A stretch of 64,000 bases of DNA from an uncultured Caulobacter sp. (GCF_947036865.1 NZ_CAMQSF010000002.1:186001-250000); one strand, 5' to 3'. Shown: positions 19,307 to 31,647, numbered from the stretch's first letter. The notes: generated by a model not told the origin, from the sequence alone. A program made the numbers and translations.

Positions 19307-19894
19307 TTACTGCCGTTCGAACCGGGCGCGAACCCCGCCGCGAAAGACGATGCGGTCGCCCTTGTCATATACGGAGTAGGCGCGAGATTGCACCTGTCCG
19401 CTGGGACCTTCGCCGTTCATTGTTGTCTCGCCGGTGACATTTCCGGTCCGTGTGTCGACGAACGACTCCTCGGACGCGAAGCGATAGCCGGCGCCGTCAT
19501 CCAGCCGCACATCGTCCTTCAGGTTCAGGCCGAAGGTGTCCTGGCGATAGACGCCGTGCTTGGCGGTCATCCGCGTGGGCGTCGGCGAGCCCAGGTCCAG
19601 GGTCAGGGCGGGTTCGTCCAGGATGATGCGGCGCGGATCGGCGTCGTCGCGGATGGCCGAGCGCGCGGTGATCATGAAGCTGCGCCCCTCGGTCGACTGG
19701 CCGTAGAAGCGCGGGGTGATCAGCCGGATCTCGGTCCTGGCCTCGGCCGGCGGATGGGTCGCGGCCATGTAGGTGCGCCAGCCAATCTGCGAGACCATCA
19801 CCACCAGCAGCCCGGCGATGGCGGCCGGCAGCACGATGCGGGCGGCCAGAACGCGGCGCGAGCGGCGGCGCCAGCGCGCGAGGTCGGCGCTCAT
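19307..19894 (-). CDS. lptC: LPS export protein LptC
   Basis: Bitopic inner-membrane protein, about 195 residues, linking LptBFG to LptA. A basic N-terminus (LARWRRRSRR) precedes a single transmembrane helix (IVLPAAIAGLLVVMVSQIG) and a periplasmic domain. ATG 19894 follows GGACGAG; two in-frame ATG codons up to 33 bases upstream are alternatives. Sequence conservation in this family is low, so position before lptA-lptB is part of the evidence. Confidence 0.88.
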   Translation of the reverse strand: MSADLARWRRRSRRVLAARIVLPAAIAGLLVVMVSQIGWRTYMAATHPPAEARTEIRLITPRFYGQSTEGRSFMITARSAIRDDADPRRIILDEPALTLDLGSPTPTRMTAKHGVYRQDTFGLNLKDDVRLDDGAGYRFASEESFVDTRTGNVTGETTMNGEGPSGQVQSRAYSVYDKGDRIVFRGGVRARFERQ

Positions 19895-19936
19895 CGCTCG
19901 TCCGGTCATGGCCGCGGCCTGGTGCATGGGCGTCCG

Positions 19937-20554
19937 TCAGCTGTGGGCGAAGATGTCCATCTCCTCCCAGCCGGCCAGGTCCAGCGAGGCGCGGTGGGGG
20001 AGATAGTCGAAGGCGGCCTGGGCGTGGGCCATGCGGCCCTCGCGCTCGAGCATGGCGTTCAGCTTGTCGCGCAGGGCGTGCAGATAAAGCACGTCGGAGG
20101 CGGCGTAGGCGACCTGGTCGGCGCTCAGGCTGGGCGCGCCCCAGTCGGACGACTGCTGCGCCTTGGAAAGCTCCACGCCCAGCAGTTCGCGCGTCACGTC
20201 CTTCAGGCCGTGACGGTCGGTATAGGTCCGCGCCAGCTTCGAGGCGATCTTGGTGCAGTAGACGGGGGCGGTCACCACCCCCAGATGGAGTTCGAACATG
20301 GCGATATCAAAGCGTCCGAAGTGAAAAAGCTTCAGGACGCCCGGATCGGTCAGCAGGGCCTTCAGGTTCGGACAGTCATAGGACGGACGATTCAGCCGCA
20401 CCACGTGGGCGTCGCCGTCGCCGCTGGATAGCTGGACCACGCAAAGCGGGTCGCGGCCCAGGCGCAGGCCCATGGTCTCCGAATCGATCGCGATGACGCC
20501 GGCGCCGGCGAACACGCCATCGGGCAGGTCGCCCTCGTGAACGAAATTGGCCAA
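19937..20554 (-). CDS. rnd: RNase D-type 3'-5' exonuclease (single domain)
   Basis: DEDD-family exonuclease of about 205 residues. The catalytic motifs are IDSETMGL (Asp, Glu), FHFGRFDIAMFE (Asp) and YAASDVLYLHAL (Tyr/Asp, DEDDy type). There is no HRDC domain, so it is the short alphaproteobacterial form rather than full-length E. coli RNase D. The start is uncertain: TTG 20554 gives LANFVHEGDLPDG, which matches where relatives begin; GTG 20623 would add 23 residues. It lies upstream of lptC on the same strand. Confidence 0.88.
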   Translation of the reverse strand: MANFVHEGDLPDGVFAGAGVIAIDSETMGLRLGRDPLCVVQLSSGDGDAHVVRLNRPSYDCPNLKALLTDPGVLKLFHFGRFDIAMFELHLGVVTAPVYCTKIASKLARTYTDRHGLKDVTRELLGVELSKAQQSSDWGAPSLSADQVAYAASDVLYLHALRDKLNAMLEREGRMAHAQAAFDYLPHRASLDLAGWEEMDIFAHS

Positions 20555-20703
20555 GTCTCGGAAATCTCCGGTGAAGGGGAGGCGCGCGCGCCGAACCACG
20601 CCCTGAATAGGAGCGCGCGACACTTATACTCACGATGAACGGATTAGCTATCCGGAGGATTTTCCGGCGCCACCCCGACCTCTTTCGAGGCTTGGTAAAG
20701 GGG

Positions 20704-20790
20704 TGGTGCCCAGGAGAGGACTCGAACCTCCACGGCCGTTAAGCCACTGGTACCTGAAACCAGCGCGTCTACCAATTCCGCCACCTGGGC
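20704..20790 (-). tRNA. tRNA-Leu (anticodon CAG)
   Basis: An 87-base tRNA with long variable arm and encoded CCA. Acceptor arms are GCCCAGG/CCTGGGC; the anticodon stem CTGGT/ACCAG holds loop TTCAGGT, anticodon CAG. The T arm contains GGTTCGAGTCC. Confidence 0.97.
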
Positions 20791-20960
20791 CCGCGATCGC
20801 GACCACTGGGGCCGCCGCGAGGCCGGGACGTTTAGGGAAAGCGTCCGGCCCCGTCAACAGCGAAAAAACGACAAATCGTGATTTCGTTGCGAAGCGGGGC
20901 GCGGTCGTCTAATCCCCCCGATTATAGCGATGGAGTCATCGCGGGCGACGAGGGATGAAG

Positions 20961-21920
20961 ATGCAGGGTCTTGTCACGGTGTTCGGCGGCTCCGGCTTCG
21001 TGGGCGGCCAGGTCGTGCGGGCGCTCGCCAAGGCGGGCCATCGGGTGCGGGTGGCCGTGCGTCAGCCCAACCTCGCCTACAAGATGCGCATGCTCGGCGA
21101 CGTCGGCCAGATCGAGGTCGTCCAGGCCAATGTCCGTCATCCCGCGTCGGTCGCGCGCGCCCTCGACGGCGCCGAGGCCTGTGTCAACCTGGTGGGCGTG
21201 CTCTACGAGAGCGGCCGCCAGAAGTTCCAGTCGGTGCATGTGATGGGCGCGCGCCACGTGGCCGAGGCGGCGGCCAAGGCCGGCCTCAAGCATCTGGTCC
21301 ACGTCAGCGCCATCGGCGCGGACGCCAACGCCAGCGCCAAATACGCCCGCACCAAGGGCGAGGGCGAGGCGGCCGTGCGCGCGGCGTTCCCCGGCGCGAC
21401 GATCGTGCGCCCGTCGATCGTCTTCGGTCCCGAGGACGACTTCTTCAACCGCTTCGCCCAGATGGCCGCGCTGGCCCCGGTCCTGCCGCTGGTCGGCGGC
21501 GCGACGCGCTTCCAGCCGGTGTTCGTCGGCGACGTCGCCGCGGTGATCGCCAAGGCCGTGGCCTCGCCGGCCGCCGTCGGCGTGACCTACGAGCTGGGCG
21601 GCCCCAGCGTCTACACCATGCGCGAGATCCTCGAGCTGATCCTGGTCGAGACCGGCCGCGCCCGGCCGCTGCTGCCGCTGCCGTTCCCGGTCGCGGCCCT
21701 GATCGGCCAGGTCGGCGACGTCGTGGCCGTCTTCCTGCCGCCGCCGCTGACCAGCGACCAGGTCGAAATGCTGAAGAGCGACAATGTCGCCGAGCACGGC
21801 CTGCCCGGCCTGGCCGAGGCGGGCGTCGGCGCCACCGCCGTCGAGGCCGTGGTCCCGACCTATCTCTACCGCTACCGCAAGGGCGGCCAGTACGCCGAGA
21901 CGCCGGCCGGCGCGTTCTAG
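20961..21920 (+). CDS. NAD(P)-binding atypical SDR, complex I NDUFA9-like
   Basis: Protein of 319 residues of the NDUFA9/39-kDa subunit-like group of short-chain dehydrogenases. The nucleotide motif is VFGGSGFVGGQVV near the N-terminus; later come HVSAIGADANASAKYARTKG, IVRPSIVFGPEDDFFN and the C-terminal KSDNVAEHGLPGL. In alphaproteobacteria such proteins are thought to be related to a respiratory complex I accessory subunit, but no nuo genes are here. ATG 20961 is at good distance from GAGGG; ATG 20955 is an alternative. A strong terminator follows. Confidence 0.88.
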   Translation: MQGLVTVFGGSGFVGGQVVRALAKAGHRVRVAVRQPNLAYKMRMLGDVGQIEVVQANVRHPASVARALDGAEACVNLVGVLYESGRQKFQSVHVMGARHVAEAAAKAGLKHLVHVSAIGADANASAKYARTKGEGEAAVRAAFPGATIVRPSIVFGPEDDFFNRFAQMAALAPVLPLVGGATRFQPVFVGDVAAVIAKAVASPAAVGVTYELGGPSVYTMREILELILVETGRARPLLPLPFPVAALIGQVGDVVAVFLPPPLTSDQVEMLKSDNVAEHGLPGLAEAGVGATAVEAVVPTYLYRYRKGGQYAETPAGAF

Positions 21921-21943
21921 GCCAACGGGTTCGATCAAGAACG

Positions 21944-21980
21944 AAAGCGCCGGACGACCGATCGTCCGGCGCTTTTTCTT
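21944..21980 (+). terminator. Rho-independent terminator
   Basis: 14-bp arms AAAGCGCCGGACGA and TCGTCCGGCGCTTT around the loop CCGA, then TTTTTCTT. It lies 23 bases past the NDUFA9-like stop. Confidence 0.93.
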
Positions 21981-22020
21981 TGGCTGTGTTCACGTTGAGT
22001 GTGGTGGCTGGTCCGGATGG

Positions 22021-22091
22021 AAATCCTCGTCCCCCCGGGTCCGGCGGCGCCGGCCCGAGGACATGCTTCGACAGGCTCGGGATGAGGATTT
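22021..22091 (+). repeat. Intergenic hairpin repeat, copy C (interrupted)
   Basis: Outer arms AAATCCTCGTCCC (22021-22033) and GGGATGAGGATTT (22079-22091) pair over 13 bp with one G-T. The conserved loop CTTCGACAGGCTC is present, but about 31 bases containing their own GC-rich hairpin (around CCGGCGGCGCCGG) are inserted on the 5' side. It pairs with copy D. Confidence 0.7.
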
Positions 22092-22115
22092 CGTGCCCAC
22101 GGCGCCTGTGGTCTT

Positions 22116-22144
22116 CCTCACCCCGAGCCTGTCGAAGGGCGAGG
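22116..22144 (-). repeat. Intergenic hairpin repeat, copy D
   Basis: Reverse-oriented 29-bp copy with arms CCTCACCC and GGGCGAGG as read on the plus strand. It forms an inverted pair with copy C in the spacer between the NDUFA9-like gene and the peroxiredoxin gene. Confidence 0.82.
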
Positions 22145-22208
22145 ACGGCGCTGAGGAGGCCATCAACACTCAGGGCTAAAGCAGCCTTTTCCTTGTCGGC
22201 GGCGCGCG

Positions 22209-22883
22209 TCAGGCGACGCGGTTGGCCAGCCGCTCCAGGGTCGGCAGCAGCTCCGAGGGATCCGGCCGCTGGGTGTAGTCGGCGTTGACCTCGGCATAGG
22301 CGATGATCCCGTCGGTCCCGATCACGAACCGCGCCGGCATCGGCAGGGTCCAGGACGGGTCCTTGTTGATCAGCGGCAGGTCGTTGCCGAACGCCTTGTA
22401 GAGGGCGATCAAGTCGTCCGGCAGGGTGAAGCGCAGGCCGAAGGCCGCGCCGGTCTCGCCGCCCGCGTCGCTGAGGATCGGGAAGGCGAGGCTGTTCTGG
22501 CGCTGCGACTTGCGACTGTTGGCCGGGGTCTGGGGCGAGATCGCCACCAGGCTCGCGCCTTGCGCCTGGATCGAGGGCAGCGCCGCCTGAAGCGCCTGGA
22601 GCTCCAGATTGCAGTAGGGGCACCAGACGCCGCGATAGAAGCTGATCACCAACGGCCCCCGGGCCAGCAGCTCGCGCGACGAGACGACGGCGCCGTCCGG
22701 ATCCTCGAGGGCGAATTCCGGCGCGCGATCGCCGGCCTTCAGGGCGCGCTCGGCCTGGCCCGTGGCCACGAGCTCGGCGGTGGCCTTGTGCATCAGGTCG
22801 ATCGCGTCACGGGGCGCGTTGTAGGGCGGGGCGCCGGACTCGAACTGGGCGCGGAAGGCGTCGAGGCGGTCTTGCAGCGACAT
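22209..22883 (-). CDS. Peroxiredoxin-like protein (AhpC/TSA family)
   Basis: Thioredoxin-fold protein of 224 residues. After a helical N-terminal extension (~1-48) comes GDRAPEFALEDPDG, then FYRGVWCPYCNLELQAL with a CxxC pair (Cys88, Cys91), and TPANSRKSQRQNSLAFPILSD. It probably reduces peroxides or acts as a thiol-disulfide reductase in the cytoplasm; no signal peptide is seen. It is divergent from a LysR-type regulator whose spacer has dyads, so LysR control is likely. Confidence 0.88.
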   Translation of the reverse strand: MSLQDRLDAFRAQFESGAPPYNAPRDAIDLMHKATAELVATGQAERALKAGDRAPEFALEDPDGAVVSSRELLARGPLVISFYRGVWCPYCNLELQALQAALPSIQAQGASLVAISPQTPANSRKSQRQNSLAFPILSDAGGETGAAFGLRFTLPDDLIALYKAFGNDLPLINKDPSWTLPMPARFVIGTDGIIAYAEVNADYTQRPDPSELLPTLERLANRVA

Positions 22884-22966
22884 CGGAGGTCTCCTTTCGA
22901 GGGTTCGGCGGGAAGCGCCGTTTCGATGGAGACAAGATCAGTCATGCGCGTTCGTGACGGTATTCC

Positions 22967-22983
22967 ATGATTTCGCAGATCAT
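22967..22983. promoter_or_regulatory. Dyad in LysR/peroxiredoxin divergent promoter
   Basis: Interrupted dyad ATGAT-N7-ATCAT, 16 bases before the LysR start. A second dyad GTCA-N10-TGAC lies at 22941-22958. Interrupted dyads between a LysR gene and its divergent target are typical LysR binding sites. Confidence 0.5.
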
Positions 22984-22998
22984 TTATACATTCGGCGA

Positions 22999-23907
22999 AT
23001 GAGTGATCGCCTGCAGGAACTGGCCGTCTTCGCCCGCGTCGCCGACAGCGGCAGCTTCTCGCGCGCCGCGCGCGAGCTGGGCCTGTCGCAGCCCTCGACC
23101 TCGCGCATCGTCGGCGAGCTGGAGGCGCGGCTCGGCGTCAAGCTGCTGCTGCGCACCACGCGCCGGGTGACGCCCACCGACGCCGGCCTCGCCTTCCTGG
23201 AGCGGGCCAAGCAATTGCTGGCCGACCTGGACGAGGCCGAGCATCTGGCGCGCGGGGTCGACAGTCTGCGGGGCCTGATCCGCATCGTCATGCCGGTGAC
23301 CTTCGGCCTGCGCGAGGCGATCCCCCGCCTGGCGCCGTTCCTGGAGGCGCATCCTGGCTTGCGGCTGGACATCAACATGGCCGATACGCGCCAGGACCTG
23401 GTCGCGGAGGGCGCCGACGTCGCCCTGCGCCTGGGCGACCTGCCCGACTCCAGCTTTGGCGCGCGCAGGCTGGCGACCTTCGACCGGATCGTCGTGGCGG
23501 CTCGGACCTATGTCGACCGCCATGGCGCGCCGCGGACGCCGGCGGAGCTGGCCGGCCACGCCTGCGTGATGGGTCCCCATCTGATGGCGCGCTCCCGCTG
23601 GGCCTTCACGCGGGACGGCAAGACGGTGTCCGTCCAGCCCGACGAGCGCGTGCGGGTCTCCACCGGCGAGGGCATGATGGCCTGCGTCCGCGCCGGCATG
23701 GGCGTGGGCATGACCTCCACCGTCATGTGCGGCGACGAGATCGCGGCCGGGACCCTGGTGCGGCTGCTGGCCGACTACGATCTGCCGACCGTGACGGCCC
23801 ACGCGGTGTTCCCGGGCGGGCCGAGACCGTCAGCCAAGGTCCGGGCCCTGGTCGACCACCTGGCCCGCTCGTTCGAAGAGGCGCCCATCCCGCCGGCGCC
23901 GCGCTGA
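22999..23907 (+). CDS. LysR family transcriptional regulator
   Basis: Regulator of 302 residues. An N-terminal winged HTH (LQELAVFARVADSGSFSRAA ... LGLSQPSTSRIVGELEARLG, in adjoining blocks within ~4-62) is followed by a periplasmic-binding-like effector domain (about 90-295). ATG 22999 gives the usual LysR start MSDRLQELAVF. It is transcribed away from the peroxiredoxin gene, suggesting local, possibly redox-linked control. The effector is unknown. Confidence 0.93.
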   Translation: MSDRLQELAVFARVADSGSFSRAARELGLSQPSTSRIVGELEARLGVKLLLRTTRRVTPTDAGLAFLERAKQLLADLDEAEHLARGVDSLRGLIRIVMPVTFGLREAIPRLAPFLEAHPGLRLDINMADTRQDLVAEGADVALRLGDLPDSSFGARRLATFDRIVVAARTYVDRHGAPRTPAELAGHACVMGPHLMARSRWAFTRDGKTVSVQPDERVRVSTGEGMMACVRAGMGVGMTSTVMCGDEIAAGTLVRLLADYDLPTVTAHAVFPGGPRPSAKVRALVDHLARSFEEAPIPPAPR

Positions 23908-23915
23908 CCTCTCGG

Positions 23916-24719
23916 TCAGTGGCGCAGGTACAGCACCGCCAGCCCGGCGACGCCGACCGCGATCCGCCACCAGGCGAACGGGGCGAAGCCGCGCTTGCTG
24001 ACGAAATCCAGCATGTACTTGACGACCACCAGGCCCGACAGGAACGACACGACGAAGCCGATCGCCACGATGCCGACGTGGGCGGTGTCGAGGGCGTCGC
24101 GGTTCTTGTAGACGTCCAGGGCGAAGGCCCCGACCATGATCGGAATGGCCATGAAGAAGCTGAACTCGGCCGCCGCGCGTCGCTCGATGCCCAGCAGCAT
24201 GGAGCCGACGATGGTCGAGCCCGAGCGCGAGACGCCGGGGATCAGCGACAGGCACTGGAACAGGCCGACGATCAGCACCTTGTGCAGCGGCAGGGCCATG
24301 GCGTCGTGATCGACGGCGGGCGGCGCCTTGCGGTCGATGGCCAGCAGGATCACCCCGCCGATCAGCAGCGACCAGCAGATGATCAGCGGGCTCTCGAACA
24401 GGAATTTCTTGATCACGTCGTGCAGAAGCAGCCCGGCCGCGAAGGCGGGGATCACCGCGATGATTACGCTGAGCGCGAAGCGCCGCGCCTCCGGCCGGGT
24501 CGGCAGGCCGATCAGAACCCCCCAGAGCCGTTGGAAATACAGCGCCACCACCGCCAGGATCGCCCCCAGCTGGATCAGGACGATGAAGGTGTCCCACGAG
24601 GCGTCCTTCAGGCCCATCAAGCCCTTGGTCAGCAGCAGGTGCCCGGTCGACGAGACCGGAATGAACTCGGTCAGGCCCTCGACCAGACCCAGAAGGATAG
24701 CGCTCAACCAATCAGGCAT
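23916..24719 (-). CDS. uppP: Undecaprenyl-diphosphatase
   Basis: Polytopic membrane phosphatase (BacA family), 267 residues, that recycles undecaprenyl pyrophosphate for cell-wall and polysaccharide synthesis. Signature motifs are EGLTEFIPVSSTGHLLL (14-30) and PGVSRSGSTI, both present, with about seven or eight hydrophobic segments. ATG 24719 (MPDWLSAILL) is the family start; upstream in-frame sequence is not credible. Divergent from gltD. Confidence 0.96.
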   Translation of the reverse strand: MPDWLSAILLGLVEGLTEFIPVSSTGHLLLTKGLMGLKDASWDTFIVLIQLGAILAVVALYFQRLWGVLIGLPTRPEARRFALSVIIAVIPAFAAGLLLHDVIKKFLFESPLIICWSLLIGGVILLAIDRKAPPAVDHDAMALPLHKVLIVGLFQCLSLIPGVSRSGSTIVGSMLLGIERRAAAEFSFFMAIPIMVGAFALDVYKNRDALDTAHVGIVAIGFVVSFLSGLVVVKYMLDFVSKRGFAPFAWWRIAVGVAGLAVLYLRH

Positions 24720-24782
24720 CGTTCGGCTCCCAAACCCCGCCCTGGCGTGCGCCCACGACGGTAAACAGGTCGTAAATCCACA

Positions 24783-24795
24783 AAATAGACTATTT
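24783..24795. promoter_or_regulatory. AT-rich palindrome upstream of gltD
   Basis: AAATAG-A-CTATTT, a perfect 6-bp-arm palindrome, in the 227-bp uppP/gltD divergent spacer. This is an AT-rich patch in GC-rich DNA. Direct repeats GTCCCTAA lie at 24851-24858 and 24891-24898, exactly 40 bases apart. Confidence 0.4.
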
Positions 24796-24946
24796 ATGCC
24801 GCTTCTTTCGGCGAGCAGGGCCATGGCCGCGCGCAATCTCGGCGAATATTGTCCCTAAAGTAGACGAACACATTCTTCTTGCCCAAAAGAGTCCCTAAGA
24901 CGCCGTCGAAAGCAATTTTCTCCCTCTGGAGACAAAGGGACGTCGC

Positions 24947-26395
24947 ATGGCCGAGCGCATGCTGAAATTCACGACGGTGAGCCGCAAGACGCCCGAGAAG
25001 CGCGCGGCCGCCGAGCGGTCCGGCGATTTCCACGAGATCTACGCCGACTTCATCGACGCCAAGGCCAGCGAACAGGCCTCGCGCTGCTCGCAGTGCGGCG
25101 TGCCGTTCTGCCAGACCCACTGTCCGCTGCATAACAACATCCCCGACTGGCTGCGGATGACGGCCGAGGGCCGGCTGGAGGAAGCCTACGCCCTGTCGCA
25201 GGCGACCAATACGATGCCGGAGGTCTGCGGCAGGATCTGCCCTCAGGACCGGCTGTGCGAAGGCAATTGCGTCATAGAGCAGTCGGGTCACGGCACCGTG
25301 ACGATCGGCTCGGTCGAGCGCTACCTGACCGACAAGGCCTGGGAGATGGGCTGGGTGAAGCCGCTGGTCGCGGGTCCGGCGCGCGGCCAGTCGGTCGGCG
25401 TGATCGGCGCTGGCCCCGCCGGCCTGGCCGCCGCCGAGCGGCTGCGTGAGGCCGGCTACGACGTCACGGTCTATGACCGACACGACCGGGCCGGCGGCCT
25501 GCTGATCTACGGCATCCCCGGCTTCAAGCTGGAAAAGGACGTCGTCGAGCGCCGCACGACGCGCCTGGCCGAGGGCGGCGTCGTCTTCAAGCTGGGCTTC
25601 GAGGTCGGCAAGGACGCCACGCTGGAGGACCTGCGCCAAAAGCACGACGCGGTGCTGATCGCGGTCGGCGTCTACGCCGCGCGCGACCTGACCGCCCCGG
25701 GCGCGGGCAGCAAGGGCGTGGTTCCGGCCCTCGACTATCTGATCGCCTCGAACCGCCTGTCGCTGGGCGACAGCGTTCCGGCCTTCGAGTCCGGCGAGCT
25801 GAACGCCGAGGGCAAGGACGTGGTGGTGGTCGGCGGCGGCGACACCGCCATGGACTGCGTGCGCACGGCCGTGCGCCAGGGCGCGCGGTCGGTCACCTGC
25901 CTCTATCGCCGCGACAAGGCCAACATGCCGGGCTCGATGCGCGAGGTCGCCAACGCCGAGGAGGAAGGCGTGACCTTCGAATGGCTGGCCGCCCCGCGCG
26001 CGCTCTCCGGCGAGGCCGACGCCGTCAAGGGAGTCCGGGCCATCCGCATGCGCCTGGGCGCCCCCGACGCCTCGGGCCGCCAGAGCCCCGAGGAAATCCC
26101 CGGCGGCGATTTCGATCGTCCGGCGCAATTGGTGGTCAAGGCGCTGGGCTTCGAGCCGGAGAACCTGCCGGAGGCCTGGTCGGCGCCCGACCTGAAGGTC
26201 ACGCGCTGGGGCACGGTCAAGGCCGACGTCCGCGACCAGATGACCAATCTCGACGGCGTGTTCGCCGCCGGCGACATCGTCCGCGGCGCCTCGCTGGTGG
26301 TCTGGGCGATCAAGGACGGCCGCGACGCCGCCGACGCCATTGATCGTTACCTTCGGGCCAAGGCCGGCGCGCCCGCGCTGATCGCGGCGGAATAG
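24947..26395 (+). CDS. gltD: Glutamate synthase (NADPH) small subunit
   Basis: Supplies electrons from NADPH to GltB for glutamate formation; 482 residues. The N-terminal iron-sulfur region has two cysteine sets (Cys47, 50, 55, 59 and Cys94, 98, 104, 108). A FAD Rossmann motif GAGPAG (154-159) and a second NADPH motif VVVVGGGDTAMDC follow, and the C-terminus has the GVFAAGDIVRGASLVVWAI signature. AAAGGGA lies upstream of the ATG. gltD precedes gltB with a 127-bp spacer holding two hairpin repeats. Confidence 0.97.
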   Translation: MAERMLKFTTVSRKTPEKRAAAERSGDFHEIYADFIDAKASEQASRCSQCGVPFCQTHCPLHNNIPDWLRMTAEGRLEEAYALSQATNTMPEVCGRICPQDRLCEGNCVIEQSGHGTVTIGSVERYLTDKAWEMGWVKPLVAGPARGQSVGVIGAGPAGLAAAERLREAGYDVTVYDRHDRAGGLLIYGIPGFKLEKDVVERRTTRLAEGGVVFKLGFEVGKDATLEDLRQKHDAVLIAVGVYAARDLTAPGAGSKGVVPALDYLIASNRLSLGDSVPAFESGELNAEGKDVVVVGGGDTAMDCVRTAVRQGARSVTCLYRRDKANMPGSMREVANAEEEGVTFEWLAAPRALSGEADAVKGVRAIRMRLGAPDASGRQSPEEIPGGDFDRPAQLVVKALGFEPENLPEAWSAPDLKVTRWGTVKADVRDQMTNLDGVFAAGDIVRGASLVVWAIKDGRDAADAIDRYLRAKAGAPALIAAE

Positions 26396-26404
26396 TCACG
26401 GCGA

Positions 26405-26447
26405 CCGATTTCCTCGTCCTTCGACAGGCTCAGGATGAGGAAATCGG
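26405..26447 (+). repeat. Intergenic hairpin repeat, copy E
   Basis: Core arms CCTCGTCCT and AGGATGAGG around loop TCGACAGGCTC; the stem is extended by flanking CCGATTT/AAATCGG to 16 bp. It begins nine bases after the gltD stop. Confidence 0.85.
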
Positions 26448-26462
26448 ACTGACGCTTAAGTA

Positions 26463-26495
26463 GTCCTCATGCTGAGCTTGTCGAAGCACGAGGAC
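26463..26495 (-). repeat. Intergenic hairpin repeat, copy F
   Basis: Reverse-oriented copy: on the minus strand arms CCTCGTGCT and AGCATGAGG around loop TCGACAAGCTC, with flanking GT/AC extending the stem. It lies 27 bases upstream of the gltB ATG and forms an inverted pair with copy E. Confidence 0.85.
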
Positions 26496-26522
26496 GGACC
26501 AAGACCCTTCTCGGAGGCCACC

Positions 26523-31049
<4,527 letters not shown>

Positions 31050-31065
31050 TCCGCGCGAATATTCG

Positions 31066-31133
31066 GGCGGCTTAATGGGAAACCTCACCCCGAGCCTGTC
31101 AGAGGGCGAGGTTTCCCGCCCCCTTAAGCCGCC
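31066..31133. repeat. Intergenic hairpin repeat, copy G, in a nested bidirectional terminator
   Basis: The repeat core lies at 31083-31111 (minus orientation; loop changed to CTGACAGGCTC). Arms are extended by GGGAAA/TTTCCC, and further out by GGCGGCTTAA (31066-31075) and TTAAGCCGCC (31124-31133). The outer right arm includes the thioesterase stop codon. Located between convergent gltB and the thioesterase gene. Confidence 0.75.
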
Positions 31134-31555
31134 GCCTTCGCCTCCAAGAGCTTGAAGGTGGCGCGCGCCCGCGCCACCGGCTCCCCGTCGGCGCGCACGG
31201 TGGCCTCGGTGAAGCAGATCGACCGGCCCAGCTTGGCGAAGTCGGTGTCGAACTCCAGCCATTGTCCCAGCTTGGCGCTGCCCAGATAGTCGAGGGTCAG
31301 CGAGACGGTGACGAGCCCGCCGGCCGGCTGCCGCGCGGCCGCGAGCCGGACGCCCAGGGACAGGCCCATGGCGTTGTCGGCCAGGGCGGCGAGGAATCCG
31401 CCGTGCGGCATGCCGCGCGAATTGCAGTGCGCCTCGCGCACCCGCACCCCCAGCACCAGCCTATCGGCGGTCTGACGGGCATAGAGCGGCTCCCAGGGTT
31501 CGGTGACCGGGCTCTTGCGAAGATGCGGGGCGAAGCCCTCGGGGATGTGGTCCAT
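31124..31555 (-). CDS. PaaI-type hotdog thioesterase
   Basis: Putative acyl-CoA thioesterase of 143 residues. The hotdog signature CNSRGMPHGGFLAALADNAMG contains the HGG turn and the acidic catalytic residue of the PaaI group. The C-terminal strand pattern (GRSICFTEATVRADGEPVARARATF) is typical. The substrate is unknown. It is divergent from the membrane protein/ligase operon, and a strong dyad lies 20 bases upstream of its start. Confidence 0.88.
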   Translation of the reverse strand: MDHIPEGFAPHLRKSPVTEPWEPLYARQTADRLVLGVRVREAHCNSRGMPHGGFLAALADNAMGLSLGVRLAAARQPAGGLVTVSLTLDYLGSAKLGQWLEFDTDFAKLGRSICFTEATVRADGEPVARARATFKLLEAKAAA

Positions 31556-31574
31556 CGGCGCGCCTTCGATCTCG

Positions 31575-31594
31575 ATTCAAACAACTGTTTTAAT
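31575..31594. promoter_or_regulatory. TetR-like dyad in thioesterase/membrane-protein promoter region
   Basis: Near-perfect palindrome with arms ATTCAAACA and TGTTTTAAT around AC (8 of 9 positions paired). Centred 29 bases upstream of the thioesterase start and 63 bases upstream of the divergent gene. The shape suits a TetR-type operator, but no regulator gene is adjacent. Confidence 0.5.
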
Positions 31595-31647
31595 CTAGCA
31601 CCGTCCGCCCCCTTGCGCGAGGGGCGGCGAACCTGCGCTATGGCGCC

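Noticed and set aside
26469..26522. Upstream in-frame start of gltB
   Set aside because: The codons lie in intergenic hairpin repeat F; the GGAGG-supported ATG is at 26523.
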